Origin: Glandiceps talaboti
Taxonomy: Eukaryota; Hemichordata; Enteropneusta; Spengelidae
Direction of reading: 5' to 3'
Assembly: GCF_964340395.1 (NCBI RefSeq)
Contig: NC_135563.1
Coordinates: 2,070,001 to 2,132,000, forward strand
DNA: 62,000 bases
Shown here piece by piece: positions 39,983 to 57,823 of the stretch. The stretch's first letter is position 1; each line of letters begins with the position of its first letter. The position numbers and the translations under genes were made by a program. Below the pieces are notes generated by a model that was not told the DNA's origin, did not search any database, and was given only the letters and a program-made list of their open reading frames with translations.

Positions 39983-40405
39983 CTAGACTTGGATCACTCA
40001 CTTTCGTTTTATTTTCAGATTTTAATGATTGAAATAACCGACTACGATAAATCGGTAAGACCGACAGAAAGCGATTTGTTATTTGAAGATGACGAGGACT
40101 TGGTTTTAGAGGGCAGTGGGAATGAAGACGACAGTAACGATATCAATGATACTAGTAAAACGATTTATGTGAGTGCTGAGAAAGATTCGGAGGTGGGAAA
40201 TGATGATGAGGATGATGATGATGATGAGGATGACGACGTCGCTGTATCTAAACCAATCAGTGATGAGTATAATTACAGTCTCTCTTTTGAAGACAAAGTG
40301 ATAGAAAACAACGTGATACTGACAAATTTCAGACGAATGATTACAGATCTCAAATTTCGACTTGATGCGTTCCAGTACAGATTCAAAGGCTGGGTCGATT
40401 GTTGA
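37957..40405 (+). CDS. Gene 3: IL-6-superfamily-like cytokine with His-rich N-terminus and acidic loop
   Basis: Exons 37957-37981, 38764-39014, 39219-39341, 39675-39860, 40019-40405 encode 323 residues; intron phases are 1-0-0-0. A tiny 25-base first exon (MFAKLPVL) joins exon 2 to make a signal peptide ending near VLSA (residue 23). The mature chain opens with a His-rich stretch (24-37). Helix A lies about 54-92. Exon 3 is the A-B loop. Exon 4 holds helix B (NDWLKVLKECIDLLKVYSGY) and helix C. Exon 5 starts with a very acidic C-D loop (about 205-270, including five consecutive Asp) and ends with helix D (VILTNFRRMITDLKFRLDAF, from 294) and a terminal Cys. Sequons are NSS, NVT, NDT and NYS. 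Longer than typical IL-6-family ligands because of the loop and the N-terminus. Layout and helix D tie it to genes 1, 2 and 4. Confidence 0.82.
38309..38377. repeat. 30-bp repeat, about two units, in gene 3 intron 1
   Basis: GGTGTGGTCTACACTATGTT plus CAGAGCTT, repeated. Confidence 0.85.
38764..39014 (+). CDS. Gene 3 exon 2 (signal peptide end, His-rich region, helix A)
   Basis: Acceptor CTTGTTTTTCTTCAG at 38763, donor GTAAGT at 39015. Two bases plus 83 codons. The His run comes from CATCAC-type codons, so it could have expanded as a short repeat. Confidence 0.85.
39219..39341 (+). CDS. Gene 3 exon 3 (A-B loop)
   Basis: Acceptor TTTCTTGTTTCAG, donor GTGAGT, 41 codons, phase 0. Ends LLNVT, with an N-glycosylation sequon. 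Confidence 0.85.
39415..39481. repeat. (CTGT)n microsatellite in gene 3 intron 3
   Basis: Pure tract between exons 3 and 4. Confidence 0.97.
39675..39860 (+). CDS. Gene 3 exon 4 (helices B and C)
   Basis: Acceptor TGATGTTGACAG, donor GTACGT, 62 codons, phase 0. Includes a dibasic RLKRS inside predicted helix C. Confidence 0.85.
39919..39980. repeat. (TATG)n microsatellite in gene 3 intron 4
   Basis: Only about 40 bases before the exon 5 acceptor. Confidence 0.97.
40019..40405 (+). CDS. Gene 3 exon 5 (acidic C-D loop, helix D, stop)
   Basis: Acceptor TTCGTTTTATTTTCAG at 40018, stop TGA at 40403. About 65 residues of mostly Asp/Glu precede helix D. Confidence 0.88.
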   Translation: MLMIEITDYDKSVRPTESDLLFEDDEDLVLEGSGNEDDSNDINDTSKTIYVSAEKDSEVGNDDEDDDDDEDDDVAVSKPISDEYNYSLSFEDKVIENNVILTNFRRMITDLKFRLDAFQYRFKGWVDC

Positions 40406-40741
40406 AGATGAATTTAATCCATCCTTTGTAGTTGGTACTAAATTATAACAGTAATGTAAGACATTGTATGTACCCGTAAACAAAGACACAAAATGTGTGT
40501 CACAGATGGCACGAACGTAGTTCCGCATTTGTAGCGCAAATTAACAATCCCAAATCGATTCATTAACAAAAAGTTTGAAATAACGTAATGTAGTTTTGTA
40601 GTAGTTACATATTATAGAAACTCTGAATTAATCTTCAATGTTGTGTAATTTTATATAGGGTACTTAGGAACTCGAACTTAGGACTATAAAATTGCTGTCT
40701 GTCTGTTATCAACTCGAACTTAGGAGTATAAAATTAAGTCA

Positions 40742-41780
40742 CAATTGAGGTTATCAATTATGCAGGGAGATGGGTTTCACATTTGAGGTTATCAATTATG
40801 CAGGGAGATGGGTTTCACATTTGAGGTTATCAATTATGCAGGGAGATGGGTTTCACATTTGAGGTTATCAATTATGCAGGGAGATGGGTTTCACATTTGA
40901 GGTTATCAATTATACAGGAAGATGGGTTTCACATTTGAGGTTATCAATTATGCAGGGAGATGGTTTCACATTTGAGGTTGTCAATTATACAGGAATATGA
41001 GTTTCACATTTGAGGTTGTCAATTATATAGGGAGATGGGTTTCACATTTGAGGTTATCAATTATACAGGGAGATGGTTTCACATTTGAGGTTGTCAATTA
41101 TACAGGAATATGAGTTTCACATTTGAGGTTGTCAATTATATAGGGAGATGGGTTTCACATTTGAGGTTATCAATTATACAGGGAGATGGGTTTCACATTT
41201 GAGGTTGTCAATTATATAGGGAGATGGGTTTCACATTTGAGGTTATCAATTATACAGGGAGATGGTTTCACATTTGAGGTTGTCAATTATACAGGGAGAT
41301 GGTTTCACATTTGAGGTTGTCAATTATATAGGGAGATGGGTTTCACATTTGAGGTTATCAATTATACAGGGAGATGGTTTCACATTTGAGGTTGTCAATT
41401 ATACAGGGAGATGGTTTCACATTTGAGGTTATCAATTATATAGGGAGATGGGTTTCACATTTGAGGTTGTCAGTTATACAGGGAGATGGTTTCACATTTG
41501 AGGTTATCAATTATATAGGGAGATGGGTTTCACATTTGAGGTTGTCAGTTATACAGGGAGATGGTTTCACATTTGAGGTTGTCAATTATACAGGAATATG
41601 AGTTTCACATTTGAGGTTGTCAATTATATAGTGAGATGGGTTTCACATTTGAGGTTATCAATTATACAGGGAGATGGTTTCACATTTGAGGTTGTCAATT
41701 ATATAGGGAGATGGGTTTCACATTTGAGGTTATCAATTATATAGGGAGATGGGTTTCACATTTGAGGTTGTCAGTTATGC
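40742..41780. repeat. 37/38-bp minisatellite downstream of gene 3
   Basis: About 28 units of TTTCACATTTGAGGTTATCA plus ATTATACAGGGAGATGG(G). It starts about 340 bases after the gene 3 stop and may be in its 3' UTR. Confidence 0.95.
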
Positions 41781-41847
41781 ATGTATGTGAATTTCTTTTG
41801 ACAAAGCAACATACTTTTTTGAGTTTGTCCAAATCTTGTTTTCTCAA

Positions 41848-41850
41848 GGT

Positions 41851-41889
<39 letters not shown>

Positions 41890-42062
41890 TTTGTTTGTTT
41901 GTTTATTTATTTATTTATTTGTTTGTTTGTTTGTTCGTTCGTTTATTTATTTATTTATTTATTTATTTGTTTGTTTGTTTGTTTGTTTGTTTGTTTGTTT
42001 GTTTGTTTATTTGTTTGTTTGTTTGTTTGTTTGTTTGTTTGTTTGTTTATTTATTTATTTAT
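41848..42062. repeat. (TTTA)n/(TTTG)n microsatellite
   Basis: Alternating blocks of the two tetramers. Confidence 0.97.
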
Positions 42063-42752
42063 TGACGTATTTATGTATTGATGTATACACTATATGTTAT
42101 TTTCCTCTCTTCATCCTCGAGTGCTTGTAATAGTGAGGAAACGAAGGGTAGGCCTATATATATAGTTCATTTTAAAGATATGTACGCGTCGTCCACTATG
42201 TACAATTACAAAAAATTGTAAACTGATTTACAACTATGCGTGATACTGTCGCTATGGCAACAATTTTGATTACTTAGCAGTGAATCGGACTTAATTACGT
42301 CATACATCCTTGAGTAAATGAAGGGTTATGGCCTAGCCATATAATAGCGCTGTAAGTTTGCTAAATTTAAAAACACTATTCCAAAGTTCGTATTTATTAC
42401 TTTATGTATGTTTATGTATTATCAATCGGATATTTTGAGAATTTATAAACGTATTGTATTGTTAACCCACTATTAATGTGAGTTGTGATCTTATATATCT
42501 TTAGAAAACTGGAGAGGTGTTCTTGTGCTTCATATTTGTATTTATTTATTTAATAGTTTTCATAAGTATGTAAAGACATACAAAATCTAAATTCATACAA
42601 CTTACTCATTGATCATACATAATGTTGAATTGTACTTTTTGTATTATTATTATTGTATTTCCAGCTTCCAATGTAGACTTTTTAATATAAGTAATAGTAT
42701 TGTAAGATTATCACATCGTTCATAGCAGAGGATTATCAAGTTTTAATGTTGA

Positions 42753-42758
42753 AATAAA
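42753..42758 (+). terminator. Possible poly(A) signal, gene 3
   Basis: AATAAA 2.3 kb after the stop of gene 3, past a minisatellite and a microsatellite. Weak assignment; no closer canonical signal was seen. Confidence 0.15.
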
Positions 42759-42884
42759 TATTTATAATATGGTTAGTAATGGTTGATTCATTTTACTATT
42801 TTATATAAACATCCACTTATCTATTTGTGGGTTGTCCATCAGTCGCACTATGTTGCTATCCAAATTGATAAAAACTACATGAAG

Positions 42885-44145
42885 AAGAGAAATAGAGCTA
42901 TATGTAGGTGAGAATTGGAACTACATGTAGGAGAGAATTAGAACTACATGTAGGAGAAAATTAGAACTACATGTAGGAGAGAATTAGAACTATATGTAGG
43001 TGAGAATTAGAACTACATGTAGGAGAGAATTAGAACTACATGTAGGAGATAATTAGAACTATATGTAGGAGAGAATTAGAACTACACGTAGGAGAGAATT
43101 AGAACTACATGTAGGAGAGAATTAGAACTACATGTAGGAGAGAATAAGAACTACATGTAGGTGTGAATTAGAACTATATGTAGGAGAGAATTAGAACTAC
43201 ATGTAGGAGAGAATTAGAACTACATGTAGGTGAGAATTAGAACTATATGTAGGAGAGAATCAGAACTACGTGTAGGAGAGAATTAGAACTACATGTAAGA
43301 GACACTTAAAACCACATGTAGGAGAGAATTAGAACTACATGATATGTAGGAGAGAATTAGAACTACATGTAGGAGAGAATTAGAACTATATGTAGGTGAG
43401 AATTAGAACAACATGTAGGAGAGAATAAGAACTACATGTAGGAGAGAATTAGAACTACGTGTAGGAGAGAATTAGAACTATATGTAGGAGAGAATTAGAA
43501 CTACATGTAGGAGAGAATTAGAACTACACGTAGGAGAGAATTAGAACTATGTGTAGGAGAGAATTAGAACTACATGTAGGAGAGAATCAGAACTACGTGT
43601 AGGAGAGAATTAGAACTATATGTAGGAGAGAATTAGAACTATATGTAGGAGAGAATTAGAACTACATGTAGGAGAGAATTGAAAGTACATGTAGGAGAGA
43701 ATTAAAACTACATGTAGGAGAGAATTAGAACTATGTGTAGGAGAGAATTAGAACTACATGTAGGAGAGAATTGAAAGTACATGTAGGAGAGAATTAAAAC
43801 TACATGTAGGAGAGAATTAGAACTATGTGTAGGAGAGAATTAGAACTATATGTAGGAGAGAATTAGAACTACATGTAGGAGAGAATTGAAAGTACATGTA
43901 GGAGAGAATTAAAACTACATGTAGGAGAGAATTAGAACTACATGTAGGAGAGAAATAGAACTATATGTAGGAGAGAATTAGAACTACATGTAGGAGAGAA
44001 TCAGAACTACGTGTAGGAGAGAATTAGAACTACATGTAGGAGAGAATTAGAACTACATGTAGGAGCGAATTAGAACTACATGTAGGAGATAATTAGAACT
44101 ACATGTAGGAGAGAAATAGAATTATATGTAGGAGAATTAACGTGA
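42885..44145. repeat. 23-bp minisatellite
   Basis: About 55 units of AGAACTACATGTAGGAGAGA plus ATT; each contains the palindrome CTACATGTAG. Confidence 0.95.
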
Positions 44146-44691
44146 TTCATGTAAAACTGTACTTCATGCCTTATTGCCGCAAACATGATAACATCAAACT
44201 CGAAGTTATTGTACATGATAGTTCACACTCTATCTTTAAGTATTGACCAACTCTTATACAGCTTGCGTAGCATTATTTCACGATTAGTCTAAACACTTTA
44301 TTTTATTCAATGAATCAGCTGATATAATAGATAACCTTTGTTATAGTTTTCATAGAAATACGCATTTGTATATTATGTAGTGAATCATGTCTAAGTACTG
44401 CCTAGTTTATATTTTTTTAAATAACATAGACAAAATCCTTGCGAGAGCAAAAATTGCAAATTCACAGACAACAAATAATTATTTAAACAATTTTTTTCTG
44501 ACACAATAAACCTTTGACTACTATTGCTACATGACCAAGACAAAAATAGTTTCTCGTCCTTGGGAAAATTCAAAAGTGATGCGATGACACTGTATTATTA
44601 TTTTATTTCTATGTTTAAAGCTGTATTTGATTTTTTATGATCGTTTTTAGAATGTAACAATCTACTACGATAACAGTATCTTATTCAAAGA

Positions 44692-45070
44692 ACATGTGGC
44701 AATGTTAGAAAGATTTTTATCAAGCCAGATATTGAAATATAGCAATGTTAGAAAGATTTTTATCAAGCCAGATATTGAAATATAGCAATGTTAGAAAGAT
44801 TTTTATCAAGCCAGATATTGAAATATAGCAATGTTTGTGAGATATTTGTCAATCCAGAAATTGAAATATAACAATGTTTGTAAGAAACTTTAGCAATGTT
44901 TTAAAGATATTTGTCTAGCCAGACATTGAAATGTAACAATGTTCGTTTGTGAGATATTTGTACAGCCAGACTATGAAATGTAGTAATGGTAGTGAGATAT
45001 TTGTCTAGCCAGACTATGAAATGTAGTAATGGTAGTGAGATATGTGTACAGCCAGACTATGAAATGTAGT
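44692..45070. repeat. 43-bp repeat, three clean units then decayed units
   Basis: Unit AGCAATGTTAGAAAGATTTT plus TATCAAGCCAGATATTGAAATAT, followed by more diverged AGCCAGACTATGAAATG units. Confidence 0.85.
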
Positions 45071-45282
45071 AATGGTAGTGGGAATGTATATTGAGCACTA
45101 GTATGGGAAGCCGTTCAGGCCAAAAATATTTTTTTTTATTTTAGCTATACATGTAGTATTTTATATTTTTCGTACTTACAAACTAATTTTAACCGTTTAT
45201 GTACTTTTATTCCATGGTTACATTATTTTAATTGAAATAAGTTTTCATTTATTTGAGAATATTGTTTTATTTTTGGTGGCGC

Positions 45283-45695
45283 TATCAGTACTGACCAACT
45301 GCAAACACTGACAAGGTCCAGCGAGCGCTATCAGTACTAGCCAATTGCAAACACTGACAAGGTCCAGGGAGTGCTATCAGTACTGGCCAATTGCAAACAC
45401 TGACAAGGTCCAGGTGACGCTATCAGTACTTGCCAATTGCAAACACTGACAAGGTCCAGGTGACGCTATCAGTACTGGCCAATTGCAAACACTGACAAGG
45501 TCCAGGTGACGCTATCAGTACTAGCCAATTACAAACACTGACAAGGTCCAGGTGACGCTATCAGTACTTGCCAATTGCAAACACTGACAAGGTCCAGGTG
45601 ACGCTATCAGTACTAGCCAATTGCAAACACTGACAAGGTCCAGGTGACGCTATCAGTACTAGCCAATTGCAAACACTGACAAGGTCCAGGGTCGC
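45283..45695. repeat. 46-bp minisatellite, nine units
   Basis: Unit CGCTATCAGTACTAGCCAAT plus TGCAAACACTGACAAGGTCC plus AGGTGA. Confidence 0.95.
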
Positions 45696-46537
45696 TATTA
45701 GACATACCATTTCCAGGCTATTTGGTTGAATACATAAAGCCAGACTATGAAATGACTAACTTCTGAATATCACAGATTTACATGTTACATCTGTTGATAT
45801 ATGTCTCACCTTTATGAGAGGGTGTTTGTCGCTTTAAATTTCAAAATAGCTAGTTTTGATTCTTCTAACAAAATAAACCAGTCAACTACGTAATATCAAA
45901 TTGTGCTTTTAGGAAGGTTGGATCTTTGTTTGAAATTTAGAGAAATACCAGCCTATTTACATTCCTATCAAATAGAATTATGTATGCACATGAACGTGTG
46001 CTTGGCCAAGTGAGATGGAAAATGTCATTATATCATATAGTTCATTCCAAACGTCGACGCCTGGTATGACGTTCCTAGTTTGCATGTAGACAGTATTTTA
46101 AATAAATAAGTCAAAACAAAGGCGTTACAAAGTGTTCATTTATTGTGGTACATGTAATACGTATTATTGCTTGAGTGAGAAGGCCACGCTATCGGTATAT
46201 GTATACGTCAGTATAGTTTCCTGTGCACTGACGTGGCATACTGGGTAGTTATTGGGTAGAAAAAGACCAGTTCGAGCAGTACTGCTTCCAAATATCATAA
46301 ATATGAAAATAGACGTTTTATCTATATCGCTCTTTTAAACACGCATCTATATACAAATAGATAAAATGATTCAAATCTTTAGTACTGGACCGTCGTCACT
46401 GTTTCCATGTAATGCAATAGAACGTAATTAATTGAAGGCTGACCTCTGATCTATCTATATGCCGTCAGTTAGGACCAAAAAAGCCTTGGATACATTGGCG
46501 TGAACAACTATTGAGTTGTTGTACGGAGAGATAATTT

Positions 46538-46543
46538 TATAAG
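46538..46543 (+). promoter_or_regulatory. Possible TATA box, candidate gene 4 promoter
   Basis: TATAAG about 55 bases before the candidate first-exon ATG at 46598; same core as the gene 1 promoter copies. Confidence 0.25.
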
Positions 46544-46597
46544 TCATTTGTCAGTCTGCTCTTCATCTACTCACCTAAACCTCAAGAGCACCAGACA

Positions 46598-46641
46598 ATG
46601 TTTATTATCAATGTCAATGTCTATTATATTTTGTTTGTAGG
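46598..46641 (+). CDS. Candidate first exon of gene 4 (uncertain)
   Basis: An ATG about 55 bases after a TATAAG box opens a hydrophobic frame (MFIINVNVYYILFV). Ending after the next G would give phase 1 into 50561 and a continuous signal peptide, but the donor would be a poor GTCTTT. An alternative first exon at 49552 (ATGATGTCTTC, after TATATAATAG at 49478) would join in phase 2 through a weak donor GTAGTG. Neither is convincing without RNA. Confidence 0.25.
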
Positions 46642-47640
46642 TCTTTGAGAATGTTAACTTTGGGGTAGATCATTTTAGATCAGTTTTACAACATATATTT
46701 GACCACGCCGCCTCGGAGTTCAGCATGATGAAAAGAGTGTCAGGAAACCAACGCCGCCTCGGAGTTCAGCATCATGAAAAGAGTGCCAGGGAAACCAACG
46801 CCGCCTCGGAGTTCAGCATCATGAAAAGAGTGTCAGGGACACCAACGCCGCCTCGGAGTTCAGCATCATGAAAAGAGTGCCAGAAAACCAACGCCGGCCA
46901 AAACAACCTCAGTGGTTTTACTCAGAATGTGAAAACTTGAAAACTGACAAGTATAGGCGCTTGCCGAAATTTCCTTCTTAATTATTTTAAAAACCCGTGC
47001 GTGCCATGCAAAAAGGCGTAAATTTCTTGATACGCGAAAAAAGCAGTCAGCTACCTCCATCACTGATCCAAAACATTGTTTCTGGTGTACTCGCCGAAAA
47101 TGACAGCTTTTAATCTGAATAGACCTCCTCATCTCATCTGACGACCTTAATTGGAGAAAACTTTACATACTATATTTTGAATAATCATATAACCAAAGGA
47201 GAAATAATAGCTAACATTGCAAATGTTAAAAGTGACAAAAGTCATCAGAACCAGTAAATGTTTTAGAGAATTTTCTAACATCCCGCAATTTTCTGTCCAT
47301 ATCTCAATATTTTATTCAATAGAATCTTACAAACTGGAGTATTTGCTATAGAGTAGACGTAAGGTATCATTGTAGCTATTCATAAGGACCTACGTCAGCA
47401 TTTTATTAAAACTTTTATTTGTATATCAAATAGACGACTTTCATTTTCTTAGAAGGCTTTTTGGCAAATCGACGAGGCGCAAGCTGGCTTTAGAAGAGAA
47501 TATTTTACTATAAGTTGACAATATATTTATTCTATGATCTATTATTTAAAAAAATATCTGATAATGAACAAAAAAACTGACGGCGTCTTTGTCGATTTTA
47601 CAAGACATTTCATGCTATGAACGACAAAGATTTTTTTTAT
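46640..47640 (+). pseudogene. Degenerate RTE-like LINE, broken by stops and an internal minisatellite
   Basis: Frame-shifting fragments in order: HFRSVLQHIFDHA, (minisatellite 46707-46896), QPQWFYSECENLKTDKYR, DPKHCFWCTRRK, LFNRILQTGVFAIE, GIIVAIHKD, AQAGFRREYFTI and DGVFVDFTRHF. These match, in order, the linker and RT blocks of RTE/L1-type LINEs. Many stops; clearly inactive. Confidence 0.65.
46707..46896. repeat. ~46-bp repeat, four units, inside LINE relic
   Basis: Unit ACGCCGCCTCGGAGTTCAGC plus ATCATGAAAAGAGTGCCAGG plus AAACCA; more GC-rich than its surroundings. Confidence 0.9.
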
Positions 47641-47679
47641 TGTATATGGTTGCACGCTTTATGTGTTCGCCCAGTGGCC

Positions 47680-48945
47680 CCACCGTAATTTATTAAGCAT
47701 CGAGAGATGGTTGTACGTTTATATATGTGTTTGCCCCACTGTAATTTAGTAAGCATACAATTTATATATGTGTTTGCCCCACTGTAATTTATTAAGCATC
47801 GAGAGATGGTTGTACGTTTATATATGTGTTTGCCCCACTGTAATTTAGTAAGCATACAATTTATATATGTGTTTCCCCCACTGTAATTTAGTAAGCATCG
47901 AGAGATGGTTGTACGATTTATATATATGTTCGCCCCACTGTAATTTAGTACGCATACGATTTATATATGTGTTTGCCCCACTGTAATTTAGTAAGCATAC
48001 AATTTATATATGTGTTTGCCCCACTGTAATTTAGTAAGCATCGAGAGATGGTTGTACGATTTATATATGTGTTCGCCCCACTGTAATTTAGTAACCATAC
48101 GATATATATATGTTTGTCCCACTGTAATTTAGTAAGCATACAATTTATATATGTGTTTGCCCCACTGTAATTTAGTAAGCATCGAGAGATGGTTGTACGA
48201 TTTATATATGTGTTCGGCCCACTGTAATTTAGTAAGCATACGATTTATATATGTGTTTGCCCCACTATAATTTAGTTAGCATACGATTTATATATGTGTT
48301 CGGCCCACTGTAATTTAGTAAGCATACGATTTATATATGTGTTTGCCCCACTGTAATTTAGTAAGCATACGATTTATATATATGTGTTTGCCCCACTGTA
48401 ATTTAGTTAGCATACGACTTATATATGTGTTTGTTCCACTGTAATTTAGTAAGCATACGATTTATATATGTGTTTGCCCCACTGTAATTTAGTAAGCATA
48501 CGATTTATATATATATGTGTGTGTGTTTGCCCCACTGTAATTTAGTAAGCATACGATTTATATATGTGTTCGCCCCACTGTAATTTAGTAAGCATACGAT
48601 TTATATATGTGTTTGCCCCACTGTAATTTAGTAAGCATACGATTTATATATGTGTTTGCCCCACTGTAATTTAGTAAGCATGGAAAGATCGTTGTACAAT
48701 TTATGTGTTCGCCCCACTGTAATTTAGTAAGTATACGATTTATATATGAGTGTTTGCCCCACTGTAATTTAGTAAGCATGCGATTTATATGTGTTCGCCC
48801 CACTGTAATTTAGTAAGCATACGATTTATATATGAGTGTTCGCCCCACTGTAATTTAGTAAGCATGCGATTTATATGTGTTCGCCCCACTGTAATTTAGT
48901 TAGCATCGAAAGATGGTTGTACGATTTATATATGTGTCCCCCTCC
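47680..48945. repeat. 43-bp minisatellite with higher-order variants
   Basis: About 29 units of TATATATGTGTTTGCCCCAC plus TGTAATTTAGTAAGCATACGATT; some units carry an inserted CGAGAGATGGTTGTA, giving a compound period. Just upstream of gene 4. Confidence 0.93.
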
Positions 48946-50130
48946 CCACTCTTTTAAAATAAAAACTGAGAGAACAATGGTATTGAAAGACAAGATTGCA
49001 TTTGCACACTTGGTGACATGGGAGAGGATGAATTCCATCTCCTCTTGAAATCGACCAGTAACGCAACCAATTTATTCACGATTATTTATACATTCCTTCA
49101 TCTTATGAAAATTTTATAGCAATAAAGCGTGTTGATGACGAAAACATATATGTGTATACGAATATTAGTGATGAACATATTTCGTAGGCGTGCGTGCGTG
49201 CGTGCAATATGTGATACTTTATTGAATATAGCAAATGTGTGTCAAATACGTTCAGCAGCGCCGACAGAAAACTGTTTTAAGTTAACGTAGAACTGATGTA
49301 TCATTTTAAGATGTTGGGTGGAAGCCAAGCAGGGTCCACACCTTTAGCTTTCCGTGTGGGGGCGTTTCCATTACCGAGTTCCTTCGTACGCAAGTATCGA
49401 AAATTTCCTAATATGCCATCTCAAAATGTGGTGTTCCGAAAATAAATGAATCGTGGAATGAAAACTTGGGATGAGGGTATATAATAGAATGTAGTCCCAC
49501 GTTATACAACTGTACATTTCAGAACGTCGTCTCAAGATCACCAATCACAATGATGTCTTCGTAGTGGTAATCCAAACACAACATAAAGCAGACACAACTC
49601 TGGCAGTTTTATAACAACCACATCTTTCATTTCATTTCATTTGAACAATAGGTATGTGAAGATTTTTTTTTACATTTGTAGGTGTTTTTCTCAGAAATAT
49701 CCTTCACTTGGCAACATTTCAGTAAGGTGTTCAGAATTACCAGGATCTAATTCTTGGAAAAGCCGGATTTTCGGAATTCAAATGTTGTGGTCTAACCTAC
49801 GCACATGGGTGTCTTTTGTTTGTGTTTAGTTTACCTGCTAAAACTATTTTTTGAACCCCCGTCTTTCTAACATTCCTTTTATTTACTTTCCAACTTTTAC
49901 CGTTAAGATTTCTGTACATGTTATTGTACCAATTACATCGTCCAAGTCTACATGACTTTCTATCTATCCATCCATCCATCTATCTAAATATATCTGTCTA
50001 TTTGCTTGCGTGCCCATCTGTCTATCTATACAACAAACAATTATTTTCAATTCATTATTGATTGGGGGAAACGTATGTGGAATGTAAAAAACATTTTAAA
50101 AAAACATTATATATATATTATATATATATA
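48946..50130. other. Region upstream of gene 4 exon 2
   Basis: Contains TATATAATAG at 49478 and an ATG pair at 49552 considered as an alternative gene 4 start; otherwise nothing recognised. Confidence 0.35.
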
Positions 50131-50228
50131 TAACTCGGTGAGTATCAATCTGCTAAGACAGTGTTCTATACCGCAGTGCTCTATACTGCTAAGACAGTGC
50201 TCTATACCGCAGTGGCAGAGCGCAATAG

Positions 50229-50339
<111 letters not shown>

Positions 50340-50523
50340 ATTTGTTACGATAACTTCATCTTATAATAGTTTGTGATATTTAGTAATGTATACTTATTGT
50401 TACAAATGAAGTCTTTGGTTTGATTCATTACAGCCAAGTCATTGGTTTGATTCATCGGTAACAGCAAAGTCTTTCTTCTGTAGCCTTTTACAATCTCAAG
50501 TAACAACACATTTACAAATTTCA

Positions 50524-53897
<3,374 letters not shown>

Positions 53898-54319
53898 TTC
53901 AGATATCTATTATTTCATTAATGTGATTCCTGTAAGTTTCATAATCAGACTGTTTACCGGATATACTTGTGTCTCTCCTAAAGCGGATGAAAGACGAGTA
54001 ATAACAAATTCAGTATATATTACATTAACCAAGAGGTATAGATAAATTTAAAATTTCCAATTGGAATCTACTGAAGCAGTCTATTGTATTTACACCTAGT
54101 TCAACATTTCTACTGATACGAAGTACGTTAAAGGGGAGGGACTCAAAGTATAATCAGGGAAAATTGAATCCCATTTATTAATGTTCTTCTTAATATAAGC
54201 GTAGTAGCATATAAAAATATTATACATTGTTAATGTATAACAGTTACAAAGTATGTTTGTTTTTTATTACATTTACATTTCTGTATATATCTCGACATAC
54301 ACGTAAAGCTTGTGAATGA

Positions 54320-54325
54320 AATAAA
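54320..54325 (+). terminator. Poly(A) signal, gene 4
   Basis: AATAAA 423 bases after the stop, followed by a T/G-rich stretch. Confidence 0.5.
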
Positions 54326-54654
54326 CTTGAATGTGGATTATTGATTTCTGACCCGTTTCACTTAACTGAATACTGTCAATACACTGTTAGATCGAATAAG
54401 TGTTCTTAAGGGTTAGAGCGTTGACCCCATCACCTCAATCATGCCAGGCTATCTTTGTCATACTTGACCAGCAGACAGACGTCGAAGAGATTACCTAGTT
54501 CCGATTATAATCTCACTCAAATTCATCTTTAGCTTCCGTATTCAAAGATTTTAAATTCTGAAGCTCTTTAATTTATTAGTGGTATGCACATGTTAGCTTA
54601 GCTGAAGGTTTATGTCTGTTTCCCTCTGTCTCTCCCCTCTCTGTCTCAGTCTCC

Positions 54655-55364
<710 letters not shown>

Positions 55365-56050
55365 CTTTGATTTGATTTGATTTATTTCAGCACAAGAAAA
55401 TAAACATTCAGTATACAGAAAACAATTACAACAGACAAAATAAACGTTATTGTGCTGGGATAACACAGAAAGTTAAAAACTTATTTCCACTGTAGTCCCA
55501 CATAGAACAGACAAACTCAACTTTATCAAAGATACAGATTAAACTCACATGAAACAAAACAACAATCAATAAAAAGGGAAGTCATCCTTTACACATCGAT
55601 CCATAAATTCACAAAAGTATCATTTCAACCTTTTCTTAAAAAGCGTTCTGGAAATTACGCTCTGCACATTAGTTGGTACTTTGTTCCATTGCACACTGGC
55701 TGTATAAACAAAACTATTCTTATAAAACCGAGCCCCGCCTGGAATAAAAAAGATCTAGCTCTATAGTACGACTATTAAAAACAAATGGATCGGATAGATA
55801 CTTCGGTGCCAATTCTGTTCTAACTCTATGTATATGGTTGAGCTCAATATATGAAACCCTGTGGCCGACGGGGAGCCATCCCATTTCTTTGAAATGAGTT
55901 GGTTCAATATGAGCCCGCGGTGGCATATCCAGGACAAATCGAATAACCTTATTTTGAGGAGTTTGAAGTTTGTGTTTGCTTTTCATAGTCAAGGCACTAC
56001 ACCAATATGAGCTGGCATAATCAAAATGGTATTGAACTAGACAATTAGCG
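55365..56050 (-). pseudogene. CR1/L2-like LINE 3' end fragment
   Basis: The minus strand encodes the C-terminal RT region: FDYASSYWCSALTMKSKHKL, LQTPQNKVIRFVLDMPPR, GWLPVGHRVSYIELNHIHR, then after a frame change VQWNKVPTNVQS..SRTLFKKRLK. It ends with AATAAA and an (ATCAA)n-type tail near 55365-55390. Only the last part of the element is present. Lies between genes 4 and 5. Confidence 0.75.
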
Positions 56051-57137
<1,087 letters not shown>

Positions 57138-57703
57138 TGGCGAGTCACACCATTGGCCTTGTCCAAGTGTCCTTTCAGCTTACTTTAGATGGATTGGAAA
57201 TAAGGATACTTTTTAGTAACTTCACAATTTGTCATGGATTATTTCTGATAACGGAAATACGATGAAGTCTGTGTAATAATAACACTGGTAACAATACACA
57301 CCTTTACAAACCCCGAAACGTTAAACAAGAGAGTATGGTCAGGTTGCAGTTACAGTAGTTTCTTATGAAAAGACGAAATTTAATGCTTTACAACACGTAA
57401 AGTTGATTTCCATTATATAAATGTTATTTTCTGACAGTTACGGAAACATAAGGTTAACGTTTGTAAATGTTAAGCAAATTCCTTGAGTCAAAGAAATAAC
57501 CTCTCTTCAATATCGTGAAAGAGTAAGACAAATCAAAGTCAGGTATAACTTAAGGTAGGTGTTAAAAACTTCATGACTACTAATATCTCATTGTTTCGAT
57601 TGCAATTACTATAATTAGAATAAACAGAAAATTGATTTTAAATTCCAAATACGTTTTTATCAAACCTTGGTAAGAGAATTTCCAAAGCTATGAGATGAAA
57701 GAA

Positions 57704-57710
57704 TATAAAG
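57704..57710 (+). promoter_or_regulatory. TATA box, gene 5
   Basis: TATAAAG followed by a predicted leader of about 55 bases before the ATG at 57790. Confidence 0.5.
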
Positions 57711-57789
57711 CCTGCAAGATGTGACAATATCATTTAGTTTCTTATCATTTGAAGAAAGTACGTTAAGTGTTCTTGACTCGTCGGTTGAA

Positions 57790-57823
57790 ATGGACAGAGG
57801 TATTCTTTTTGTAACGTGTGTAG
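57790..57823 (+). CDS. Gene 5 exon 1 (signal peptide)
   Basis: ATG, 11 codons plus one base, donor GTAAGT at 57824. Chosen over an ATG at 58775 because it restores phase 1, has a TATA box about 85 bases upstream and gives a far better signal peptide. Confidence 0.7.
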
